A DNA stretch of 64,000 bases, taken from assembly GCA_027475525.1 (NCBI GenBank), contig JAMWFC010000046.1, forward strand, positions 3,038,001-3,102,000, in the 5' to 3' direction. Origin of the DNA: Macrolepiota albuminosa. Taxonomy: Eukaryota; Basidiomycota; Agaricomycetes; Agaricales; Agaricaceae. Within the stretch, counting starts at the first letter, position 1; every line of letters begins with the position of its first letter. Shown here one piece after another: positions 11,727 to 21,924 of this stretch. The notes under the pieces were generated by a model. That model saw only the letters and a program-made list of their open reading frames with translations, ran no database searches and was not told the origin of the DNA. Position numbers and translations under genes: made by a program.

Positions 11727-12679
11727 CTAATAATTGAGGCGGAACATAAATTGGAAGCTGTACTGTTTTGTATCGGGATCCCAGTGGGACCAGTTCCAGT
11801 AGCCGGCATCGTCTGACTCATCTTCAATTTCACGGGCAGGAATCCGAAATGCTATTGTCTCGTAGGGTTCTGCTGCAACCTGTCGAAATTATTTGATAAG
11901 GAAAGGAACAAGTATTCGAAAAAAAACCCTATTGTCTCGTAGGGTTCTGCTGCAACCTGTCGAAATTATTTGATAAGGAAAGGAACAAGTATTCGAAAAA
12001 AAACCAGCGCACAATCAGATATTGGTAAGCTTTATTCGGTGGCTCCCTTTTCTGTTCCCATGCGCTCATGAAACGACGACGGGGAAGAACGTCTGCTTAA
12101 TTTGCGGCAAGTGAACCTGAACCATCATACCTTCCTTTCCGGTGTCAATGTCACGAACTTTGGTAACCCGATATCCGGGACGGCCAATCTTCAGGAAAAC
12201 TTTCCGTTGAACATTACTTTGTGTGGGTGCGATCATTAATTGCGAGTCCTTTGCATCACGAGCGGCTCGCCGAGCAAGATTAGTTTGGTGTTTTTTGCCT
12301 TGAGTGTGGGCAAGATAGGAACCCTCATTTGTATGAAGCGTTAGGCACAGACGACATTCAAGAGACCCGAGATGGTTACGGAGGATATAAGGATCCTTCG
12401 AAGAGACACTTGAGAATGTCATTCACAAAATTTAGATAGGCAGAACTCACTTTCGCAAGGTCTATTGTCTCAAGGGCGAGCTTACGAAGACGCTCGCGCC
12501 TATCGACGTTAGTTTCTGAGGCTCCCGCAACACCGCCCCCACCGAATTTCGACCCGACTCGGTTCTACGAATCGTCAGCTGTATTACAGCGCGTTTATAC
12601 GATAGAACATGCCTGATAGTCTGTTTCTCAACTAGTCAAAAAGCCTAATCAACAATGAAGTGGAAAGGAACGTACCCAT
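11727..12679 (-). CDS. SF3A2: Splicing factor 3A subunit 2 (SF3a66/Prp11), one base missing in this copy
   Basis: Core U2 snRNP protein. Exons encode MDYQ, NRVGSKFGGGG, DRRERLRKLALET, then DPYILRNHLGS and the matrin-type zinc finger CRLCLTLHTNEGSYLAHTQGKKH, IGRPGYRVTKVRD, the RRRFMSAWEQ block, AAEPYETIAF and a short C-terminus ending at a TAG at 11727-11729. Starting the protein with MDYQ needs three pieces: ATGG (12676-12679), an 8-nt microexon ACTATCAG (12613-12620) after a 55-nt intron, then a 48-nt GC-AG intron. After LPQIK this copy lacks one base (GCTTAA against GCCTTAA in the fragment at 4042-4350), which shifts the frame to an early stop. SF3A2 is essential in yeasts, so an assembly or allelic error is more likely than gene loss. 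A 77-bp duplication lies in the last intron. Confidence 0.85.
11852..12005. repeat. 77-bp tandem duplication (junction 5)
   Basis: Units 11852-11928 and 11929-12005, in the last intron and exon edge of full-length SF3A2. It is absent from the matching place in copy 1. Confidence 0.9.
12613..12620 (-). other. 8-nt microexon of SF3A2
   Basis: ACTATCAG is preceded by ACAG and followed by GCATGT. Joined to the upstream ATGG it restores the conserved Met-Asp-Tyr-Gln start, and joined to AACCGAGTC it enters the conserved Asn-Arg-x-Gly-Ser-Lys-Phe-Gly segment. The flanking introns are 12621-12675 (GT-AG) and 12565-12612 (GC-AG). Confidence 0.7.
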
Positions 12680-12814
12680 TGTGTTGTAATTTTGCAAGTA
12701 CCTGCTAGTTTGCGAGGGGGTTCGAATAGATTTTGATGATGTAAGCTCCAGCGATTTTACTAATTTGAGAAGTCATTTTGATGCGCAGAAAAATCTCTGG
12801 CACGCGTCCAACGT

Positions 12815-12968
12815 CAACATTCCCCGTTCACTTTTCAAAGATTAGATGGTCGCACAGAAGCGTACCTTGGAGGATTCCTTGACATCTCATACAACATTCC
12901 CCGTTCACTTTTCAAAGATTAGATGGTCGCACAGAAGCGTACCTTGGAGGATTCCTTGACATCTCATA
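12815..12968. repeat. 77-bp tandem duplication (junction 6)
   Basis: Units 12815-12891 and 12892-12968, covering the RRP5 start codon. The frame after the second unit is off by one base unless an intron is assumed. Confidence 0.9.
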
Positions 12969-15900
12969 ATCTAAGAAAACCAGGATCGCCGATGGACAGT
13001 CATCTAATAACTCATTCTCTACCGCCCTAGTTGCAGAAGTGGATTTCCCCCGCGGTGGTGGGTCTTCGTTCACGCCTGTCGAAGTTAAGGCAATAAGAGC
13101 AGAGGCTATCAAAGAGGCTAACGAGGAGTTGTTTGTGGTATGTCTGTTGCTGGAACTTATTGGAAATTGTCGAATCATTCATTATTCTTCTAGGAAGGTG
13201 AAACTCAACAAAAAGCGACGAAAAAGAGGAAGAGAAAATCGGACATTCAGAAGCTTGTCGAGGACAAGAATGATAAAATTCGTATCGAGCATCTGAACTA
13301 TAAGGTATGCTGAATCTACTAAATGTTTTCGTCAGTTATATTCTCAGGTGACTCTTTCTAGCGAATGAATATTGGCATGAAAATATTCGGTCAAGTCGTC
13401 TCCATTCAGCCCCTTGCCCTTATTGTGTCCTTGCCAAATCAACTTTCTGCCCATGTCCCTCTCACCAATATTTCTACTCAGCTCACAGCGCTTCTGGAAG
13501 GAGCAGAAGAATCAGCAGAAGAATTGTCTGAATCTGAAGAGGAAGAGGAAGATGAACGGATATCCAGGCCTTCTGTTCCTACTCTATCCGATTTATTCCA
13601 CGAAGGACAGTATGTCAGGGGCGTGGTTACAGCTGTGTATGCGCATGGATCAACGGACCTCTCTGTGATTGCGAAATCTCGGGATGAGATGGTTAAGTCT
13701 AGCCGTAGAGTGGAATTAAGTCTTGTTCCAGAGCGTATTAACGCTGGCATTCAAAAAGCGGACCTCAAGAAGGGCTTTGTGAGTGTACAACCCATATGCA
13801 AGGTGTGTGCTGACATCTGATCAATCCAGACATTATCAACTGCAGTAAAGAGTATTGAAGATCATGGATATATCCTTGATCTGGGATTGCCAGACGTTTC
13901 CGGTTTTCTAAGTTTTAAGGACGCTGAACAGCAGCCGTCGACGAACGATATACTCCATGTGGGCCAGTTACTCGATGTCACAGTGACCAAGATGTCCAAC
14001 AACGGTCGTATATGTAATGTCGTGGCTGATAGATCCACCTTTACCTCCTCATGTGTATGTACTTCCATTGTGATATCGAAAGACGATAGTTGACAACATC
14101 CTTTCCATTAGCTCTCAGAGGTAACAAATGCCTCTTCGGTTCTTCCCGGAATTCTAGTGCAATCTCTGATTACTGCTGTCTCTCCGAGTGGTCTCAATCT
14201 TCAGATTTTGGGGTTCTTTGATGGCACTGTGGACCAGTTCCACCTTCCACATAATGTCTCTGAAAAGACATATAAAGTTGGCAAGAAGATCAAGGCTAGA
14301 GTGTTATATGACTACTCTTCCAGCCCTCCGCGATATGCTTTAGCTCTCACGGAGCATATCCTTGCTCTTAAACCTCGGCAGGAAGGAGAGATGACATTAC
14401 GAGAAGCTTTTCCGATTGGGCGAATTTTAGACGGTGTCAAAGTCACTCAGCTTGAGGCTGAACGTGGGATAGTTGTGGAGGTACAATCCGGAATAAAAGG
14501 CTTTGTTCATGTATGTGAAGCATCTTGGTTTCACGCGTTCCCACTAATATCAAAAATAAGATATCTCATGTTTCCGAGGAACGCGTTCCATCTCTCTCAT
14601 CTTCCGGACCCTGGAAGATAGACACCCTCCATAGAGCCCGTGTCATAGGCTACTTTCCTTTCGATGGTCTATTGCAGCTGTCTTTCAAACCCTCCATAAT
14701 CGAACAGAAGTTCCTACAGATTGCTGATGTTGAAGTTGGCGAAGTAGTCAAAGGAACCATTAAAAAGTTCACCGAGACCGGCCTCTTTGTTTCACTCTCT
14801 GGAAGTATAGATGGCGTCGTTTGGCCCAATCATTATGCAGATATTACCTTGAAACATCCATCTAAGCGTTTCAAAATTGGAGCTAGTATCAAATGTCGGG
14901 TATGCTTCAAATCTTTAGTAAGGAGAACTACACTTCTCACACTTTTGTAGGTTCTGGTAGTTGACACAGAACGCAACCGAATATCGCTGACTGCGAAGAA
15001 GACACTTATTGAGTCAACGCTTCCACAAATTTCTACATTTGAAGACGCAAAAATTGGAGTTGTCACACATGCTGTCGTCTTCAAAATCCACGAGAAACAT
15101 TTGTTGGTCGAATTTTTCAACAACTTGAAGGCGATTGTCCCTATCAAGGAAGCTAGGTAAGGGTTCTTCCCAATTATTAGAAACGTGTATCGATATTCCT
15201 GTTTTGTTAGCGAAACCCCTATTAATAAGCTAGCAGATGCGTTCCCTGTGGGTCGAGTTGTACGAGTACGCATCATAGCTACCGAACCTGAGCACGCTCG
15301 AATCATTGCGAGCATCCGCCAGGCTTCCACCAACTCTAAAACGGTAATGGCAGATATCAGCAAGGTTGAAATTGGTGATATTGTACAGGGAACAGTATCT
15401 GAGATCCACAAGGACAATGCCGTGCTTGCTCTCCAACCCACACAAGTTCGAGCCTTGATATCTTTGAAGAATTTGGCAAATCATCGAAGCCTTTCCGTGA
15501 TACAACTTTGTGCTTCTCTTAAAACTGGTGATTTGTTAGAAGATCTCCTCGTTGTTACCCGCAACACCGAGAGAGGATTTGTCATTGTTGCAAGCAAGCC
15601 CAAAGCTAGGGAATCGCGGGTCCTAAAGAGTCCTTTGTCGATTGACACTATAGTTGTTGGACAACTGGTTGGTGGGCGCGTCACCCGACATACCCGGAAT
15701 GGAACGTTGATCAAGCTTAATTCTCATATCGGCGGTATTCTACATCCAACGGACACCTGTGACGATTATGAATCAGGCGTGCCTTTCCCTCCCATTGACT
15801 CCCTCATTAAGGCAGTGGTCATCGGCATCGATCAAGATAGAAAGCAGCTTTCACTTTCCACACGCCATTCAAAGATGCACCCTGACCAAGTCGGCACAGT

Positions 15901-18163
15901 TGTTGATCGAGATATATGTGAAATAAGTGATCTGCATCCAGGGGAGATGGTGCGAGGCTTCATCAAGAGTGTGGCAGAGCATGGTCTTTTCGTCACTTTG
16001 GGGCGAGGCATTGATGCTCGTGTACAGATTCGAGAACTTTTTGACGAGGTCAGTTTTCAGCAACGATTGTCTGCCTTCTGGTCATGCTAATAGATCTCAG
16101 TATGTGAAAGAATGGAAAGACCGTTTTGCTGTGAATCAGGTTGTGAAGGGCAGAATACTGAGGTGAGTTTCTCTACTGTAATTGCGACATTCATATAATT
16201 GTGGAACAGTGTTGATCATGTCACGAAAAAGATTGAAATGTCGTTCAGGAGCAACGCTCGAAAAGATCTATCGAAGTTGACCACAGGAGACCTCCAAATC
16301 GGCCAAAAAGTCGAAGGGACTGTCAAAAGAATTGAGGATTATGGGCTTTTCATCCAAATTGAAAACTCAAAGCTTACTGGCCTCTGTCACAAGTCTCAGG
16401 TGTGTTATCAAGTCAGCTTCAAAGATCAAACCTGACCAATATACTACAGCTCTCTGACAACAAAGATGCTGATGTTGCCGTCGCGCTTCGGGGCTTTCGT
16501 GAGGGTGATTGTGTCAAAGCTGTGATCCAAAAAGTCGAGAAAAACAAAATTTCTCTAAGTCTTAAACCTTCTAATTTTGTGGAGGAAGACTTTGAAGATC
16601 ACGATCCATCCGTTGCAGATGTACCACACAATGGAGGATCTCTTGGGGTGATTGATAATGACGTCTTCCAAGACCCGCAGCATGACGACACTGTCGAAAG
16701 CAAAAGTGAAGACGACAACGACGATACTATGGACATAGACATTGACCCTGACCCACAAGTATTCAAGTCCGTTGATTTGAAACAACCCAATCCATCGTCT
16801 ACATTTCCTGTTTCTTCACTTCAGCTCATAGGGGGCTTCCAATGGTCAAGTATTTGAAACAACCCAATCCATCGTCTACATTTCCTGTTTCTTCACTTCA
16901 GCTCATAGGGGGCTTCCAATGGTCAAGTATCAGCCACAAATAGAGAATGAGCCTGATTCAAGTTCTTCAGATGACGAATCTGATCTTGAGGCTTCATCGA
17001 GCAAAAAGAAACGGCGAAAGCGGAAAGAAATTGAATACGATTTAACCGCTGACATGCACACAAAAACACCCGAGTCCAATGCAGACTTTGAGCGTTTTCT
17101 CCTGGGTTCACCGAATTCATCCTTCCTCTGGATTCAATACATGTCCTTCCAACTTCAGCTATCTGAAATCGACAAGGCTCGGGAAATTGCTCGGCGCGCG
17201 ATTCAAACAATCAGTTTCCGCGAGGAGTTAGAACGACTCAATGTCTGGATAGCATTATTAAATTTGGAGAATGTCTACGGCACAGATGAAACATTGGAAA
17301 CCACCTTTAAAGATGCTGCTAAATCTAATGACTCTAAAACAATTCATCTTCGACTTGCTTCAATCCTTGACGAGGCAGACAAACTTGAGGTTTGTCGTGA
17401 ATTGATTCGTCTTCCATAGAGGGAGAACTAACATTGTAATTCAGAAGGCCGAAGCACAGTTCAAGCGTACTTGCAAGAAGTTTGGCCAGAGTTCGAAAGT
17501 CTGGACATTGTTCGGTGAATATTACCTTCGAAGGGGTAATCTGGAAGAGGCGAGGAAACTTCTCCCTCGTAGCCTGCAAAGTCTACACCAGCGGAAGCGT
17601 ATGTACATCCTATTCCAAGTTTCAGCTGAGCTTACCACCGTATCTTTCCTCAGATCTGAAGACAATATCCAAATTTGCCCAGCTCGAGTACAAGAAGGGG
17701 GAACCGGAACGTGGGAAGACATTATTTGAAGGTATCATTGAATCTCATCCCAAGAGATGGGATTTATGGTCAGTATACATGGATATGGAGGCTGGCCAAG
17801 GCGATATACAGAGTCTACGGTAAATCCCAAGAGATGGGATTTATGGTCAGTATACATGGATATGGAGGCTGGCCAAGGCGATATACAGAGTCTACGGTAA
17901 GATCTATTCAATCAGCGTATGTGCCCTCCTTAAACAGTGCTATAGTAACCTGTTCGACCGAGTGTTTACCCTGAAGATGACAAGTCATAAAGCCAAGTTC
18001 GTCCAATTGTTATTTTTCATCGAAAATACCTTGTACTCATTTTCGTGCCAGAGCTTTCTTCAAGAAGTGGCTTGAATTGGAGCGAAAGCTTGCTGACGAA
18101 GATGGTGCACAGAACGTAAAACAAAAAGCGATTGAATGGACACAACGAGCGAAAGCGTCGTAA
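12923..18163 (+). CDS. RRP5: rRNA biogenesis protein RRP5 (S1 repeats plus HAT repeats)
   Basis: Large nucleolar scaffold needed for both 18S and 5.8S rRNA processing. After a basic N-terminus with EVDFPRGGG comes a long series of S1 RNA-binding repeats across many exons (for example GQVVSIQPLALIVSL, KGTIKKFTETGLFVSL, VRGFIKSVAEHGLFVTLG, VEGTVKRIEDYGLFIQ). An acidic/basic linker with KKKRRKRK follows, then C-terminal HAT repeats (FERFLLGSPNSS, LWIQYM, WTLFGEYYLRRG, KRWDLWSVYM) ending RAKAS at a TAA. The coding path is broken by three 77-bp duplications (12815-12968, 16775-16930, 17747-17900). Frames fail right after the second unit of the middle one and can be rejoined by one added base. Near the start either one base is missing or an ATG-only exon with a 50-nt intron (12926-12975) is used. 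Convergent with the ABC transporter, 96 bases apart. Confidence 0.88.
16775..16930. repeat. 77-bp tandem duplication (junction 7)
   Basis: Units 16775-16851 and 16852-16928, in the RRP5 linker exon. One base must be added after the second unit to read into the acidic linker and HAT repeats. Confidence 0.9.
17747..17900. repeat. 77-bp tandem duplication (junction 8)
   Basis: Units 17747-17823 and 17824-17900, exact. It ends at an RRP5 exon/intron border, so frame loss cannot be tested. Confidence 0.93.
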
Positions 18164-18259
18164 AGTCAACATATCGTTAAATTACTGCAGCGACGTGCTC
18201 TTAATATATTTGGATCCTACATATGATTACTCCAGCCTTCGCAGGTGGATCCGTAATTA

Positions 18260-21200
18260 TTATATCAGTTCCTGTGTGGATAGCAGTACATCTAATTCTT
18301 TGACCCTCTCCTCCCATTTCTCGACGTCTGCAAGCTTGCTTTCAAGAGAGGTGTGGATAGCAGTACATCTAATTCTTTGACCCTCTCCTCCCATTTCTCG
18401 ACGTCTGCAAGCTTGCTTTCAAGAGAGGTATCTCACGATCAATGCCCATTCTCTCCTCGGCAGTTCCGACCTGCGCAAGTGTCCATCCCGCAGAACCATC
18501 ACCTGAAAGAATGAGGAGATGGGTGTGATATTTCATCAATGAAGGACTATGGAGTTATGAGACCCTTGATATCCTATGTGAGCAATTCTCAACATACCGC
18601 AAAGAAATAGTGATAAGGGTAATTCCCAGAGCTTTCGCATGCTCGTACATACGTCCCTCGACGTCGCTTGAAACGGCACTAGTGCATTCTAATAGTTGAT
18701 CAGTGGTGGACCCAGATATGGTCATCAAAACCAGCCATACCATCTAAGACTGCAAAGCGCGGCCTATGATAGAAAACACGAGCCATTGCCATCTTGTGAA
18801 TCACACACCTTTGTCAGTAAAAGATTTCCCAGTACAGCACACAAGTGGATACACACTCTTTGCTTTTCGCCGCCGCTCAACACATCCCTCCACTCCTTTC
18901 TCGTCGTCCAACCACCCTCCCTTTCAGGCAAGTAAGCCAAGAATACCTTTTCCAAGATCTCCATGAGGTCCTTCTCCGTCTTTCCCGACTTCAGATATTG
19001 AGGATAGGAATGTGGATAGATTATCTGGTCCAGGAGGCTCCCCGTAACCATATAAGCTCGTTGTGGAACGACGAAAACCGCCCTACGCCCATCTGCTCCA
19101 TCTGCGGGCAGTCGCACATCTGCGCCATCTCCTTGTGGCGCCCATATGCCTGCTAATATTCGGGCGACAGCTGTCTTGCCAACCCCATTACTCCCCGTGA
19201 TCATTAGGTGATCACCGTCTTTCAACGCAAGGGAGAGGTTTTTCACGAGAGGCAATGAAGTTCGACTGCCACTTGAACGTGAACCATCAACGCCATCCGT
19301 TGTGGATTCTGACGTATTTCGTCGGGGTACTGCAACATCCACGTGAGTGAGCACTATCTCATCGTTCGCCTCTACAGTATGTCTGGGCAGTGGAGGCAGG
19401 TGGTGTAATGACGACAGTAGGGTATACAATCGCGTCGTAAGGCCTGCCAGCTCAAGGAGATCCTTATAGGCATACATGAGTCGTCCACCTGCATCTGCGA
19501 GGGACAATAGTAACCGGCGATTCGAAACGTATGCTACCGGACAAAGATTAGACGGCAGGAAAGTTCAATTTGCAGCAATTGACTTACATTCCGTCCTTCC
19601 AGCGATACCATTGTCTGGTCCGGTCGGCTTCGACCCGCCAGTCTGAACATCAGAAGATCGTTTCGTCTGGTTGTATAACAGGGGGACAGCGATGAGTCCA
19701 TATCCGGCGGCTGACCAGAGGTATTTGATCACATAATCTTCCGTCCACTCATATGCAATTCGAATCTATCCAAGATAGCTATGAACCAAAGGCATGTAAG
19801 AGTCGTGATTTAAACGTACTTTGTATATCGAGTTGACGTGTTTCATCAGTCTCAAGTAGGCTCTAGTCAAAATATCACGTTCACGGGCTCCGCCATCATA
19901 AAAGCTATCTCTCAAAGGTTAGTAAAAGGGTTCCATTGAAGGGACAGACTGTACGAACGCAATTTCTTCTGCTTCTCGTCCTACCCTGCCCATTCCTGCC
20001 CTGTATTCTCCTTCGAGCTTGGCTTCAACTGCGGCCAACCGGCCAAATGCAGGCGTTACCGCTCTCAGGATTAAAATAGTGGCATAATAATTGACAAATA
20101 AGAGAATTGTTCCACGAACTCCAAGGGAGCGAGACAGTTGGCTCGTAAAAAGGATAAGGTCAAGCGAGGGTTTGAGTACATTGCCACTGGGTTTCCGTCA
20201 GCGAGACCATTCGTTGTACCTATAATCGGGAGACACTAACTATAGGACCGACAAGGATTCAGACCAAGCCTCGATGTCGGCAGTAAGATATTGGTCTACG
20301 CCTTCAAGGCCAGAACGGTAGAAACGAAGTTCCGGCGCCGAAGAAAGATACAAATCATGAATATACCGCGTCAAACGCGTCCGTAGATCGAGTGACAACT
20401 TTGACTGCAGAAGGCGGATCTTCAAGCAGATAAGAGAAGCTATAATATAAGACAAAGAAGAGATATGCTCACAAACGAGTTTGTGAGTGTGCTTGGTATT
20501 GCTAAAATAAGAGAAGCTATAATATAAGACAAAGAAGAGATATGCTCACAAACGAGTTTGTGAGTGTGCTTGGTATTGCTAAAAGGAACCACAGACCGAG
20601 GCCTTTCAGGAAACCTTTGCCGTTTGCGCTGACCTGATATTTTGAGTTGTAGAAACCATATTGCTAGCCAACTGAATGCTTACGAGGTCCCTAGCTAGGC
20701 GCCCGTCCAATTTGGCGACAATGACACTAAGAACAGTTCGTAGGACCAAGAAAAAGGAGTGCATCGCGACAATCATAGTCTCTTTGGTCCAAAGAGAGGG
20801 AAATGCAACGCGAAAAATGATGGCGCGAAACTGGCGCAAAAACGCCACATCGACGTTGGATTTTGCCTTTGTAGACGATGAGAGAGGTGGGAAGAACGGG
20901 GCATCGGAGGAGAACTTTGTCGGCGGCGTTTCTTTGATGTTGAGCTAGTATGGAAAACAAATCAATACATGATGAGCGGCGCTCAAATGAACGGAAGAGG
21001 GAAAAATGGTTGTCGAGGAAAAAGTTCGCAAGTAATGAAAAATCAACCTAGAATATAATATACTACATACCCTTGATACATGATCATGATATGGTACCAA
21101 GAGGGTTTTGCTTGAAAAATCAACCTAGAATATAATATACTACATACCCTTGATACATGATCATGATATGGTACCAAGAGGGTTTTGCTACCATCTTCCT

Positions 21201-21417
21201 CCTCCACATAGACCTGCTGTAAACATCATCAACTCTCTTGGGACAGGCGTTGTTTGGATTTTGCAACTTTTGAAATACTCTTCAACGTCTCCTTTGGCAG
21301 AGCTAGCAGTCTCGATCGTGTCAAGAGGAGGACTGTGGCGACGAGCAAGATCAAAGGTTTTCCTGAGACCTGATGTCGTCTCAGGGAGTCCAAGACTGGT
21401 TTTGAAAACGCAGCCAT
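18260..21417 (-). CDS. Peroxisomal-type ABC half-transporter (ABCD/PXA family)
   Basis: ABCD proteins import long-chain acyl-CoA into peroxisomes for beta-oxidation. Exon 1 starts MAAFSKP with a hydrophobic LLVATVLLL segment. The membrane domain follows: FLRQFRAIIFRVAFP, LHSFFLVLRT-like, LWFLLAIPSTLTNS, LQSKLSLDLRTRLTRYIHDLYL, and an EEIAFY-type EAA loop. The nucleotide-binding domain has Walker A GSNGVGKT, a PQRAYM Q-loop, LSGGEKQR signature, and FAVLDECTSAVSSDVEG (Walker B, with a ~51-nt intron inside). The switch position normally reads TISHRPSL; here the spliced codons give TISLRPSLMKYHTHLL, so the H-loop histidine is leucine. A C-terminal coiled segment ends at a TAA at 18260-18262. Junction duplications lie at 18274, 20430 and 21036; the first coincides with a one-base frame loss. 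Roughly 0.5 kb separates it from the next gene. Confidence 0.85.
18274..18429. repeat. 77-bp tandem duplication (junction 9)
   Basis: Units 18274-18350 and 18351-18427, in the C-terminal exon of the ABC transporter. One base is needed to join the REI and SLESKLADVE segments. Confidence 0.9.
20430..20583. repeat. 77-bp tandem duplication (junction 10)
   Basis: Units 20430-20506 and 20507-20583, spanning an intron of the ABC transporter. The exon frame (LWFLLAIPST) is continuous here, so no base is missing. Confidence 0.9.
21036..21189. repeat. 77-bp tandem duplication (junction 11)
   Basis: Units 21036-21112 and 21113-21189, at the second exon of the ABC transporter. Frame continuous (EEEDGSKTLL). 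Confidence 0.9.
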
Positions 21418-21924
21418 TGCCAATCAATGGCTCTGCAAGTGCCGATTGTATCTCCACGTCGTGGTCGAGGTTGGGAAATGAACACTACTACCTCATATCC
21501 CTTGGCTGTATCGGTCAAACATGTGAAATCCAGCTTTAATCAGATAAGATGACTAGGCGCCAAGATATCTGATAATAGCTAACGATTCCTTGGTTTCGGT
21601 ACCCCTGATCGAAGGAACATGGGTCGTTCAGTTACAGCAGGCACATACACTGCTCATAGGGTCATATATAGTAGGAACGAAGACGACGAGGAAAGCACGA
21701 AAAACTAGAAATAGAGTTACGGTGAGAATCCAAGCGAGCGTGGAGTTCGAACAGACAGGGGGGAACGCGACAAATAAAAAGAGGGTATATACGTAATAGA
21801 TTCGAGCAAGGTTTTTGTGGAGTTCGAACAGACAGGGGGGAACGCGACAAATAAAAAGAGGGTATATACGTAATAGATTCGAGCAAGGTTTTTGTTTAAA
21901 AAAACAGGCATGTCAAAAGTGTCG
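21418..21924. other. Intergenic, no gene seen
   Basis: Presumed promoter of the ABC transporter and 3' flank of the kelch protein gene. It contains one 77-bp duplication (21740-21893). Short frames here on the minus strand only reflect that duplicate. Confidence 0.4.
21740..21893. repeat. 77-bp tandem duplication (junction 12)
   Basis: Units 21740-21816 and 21817-21893, intergenic. Confidence 0.9.
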
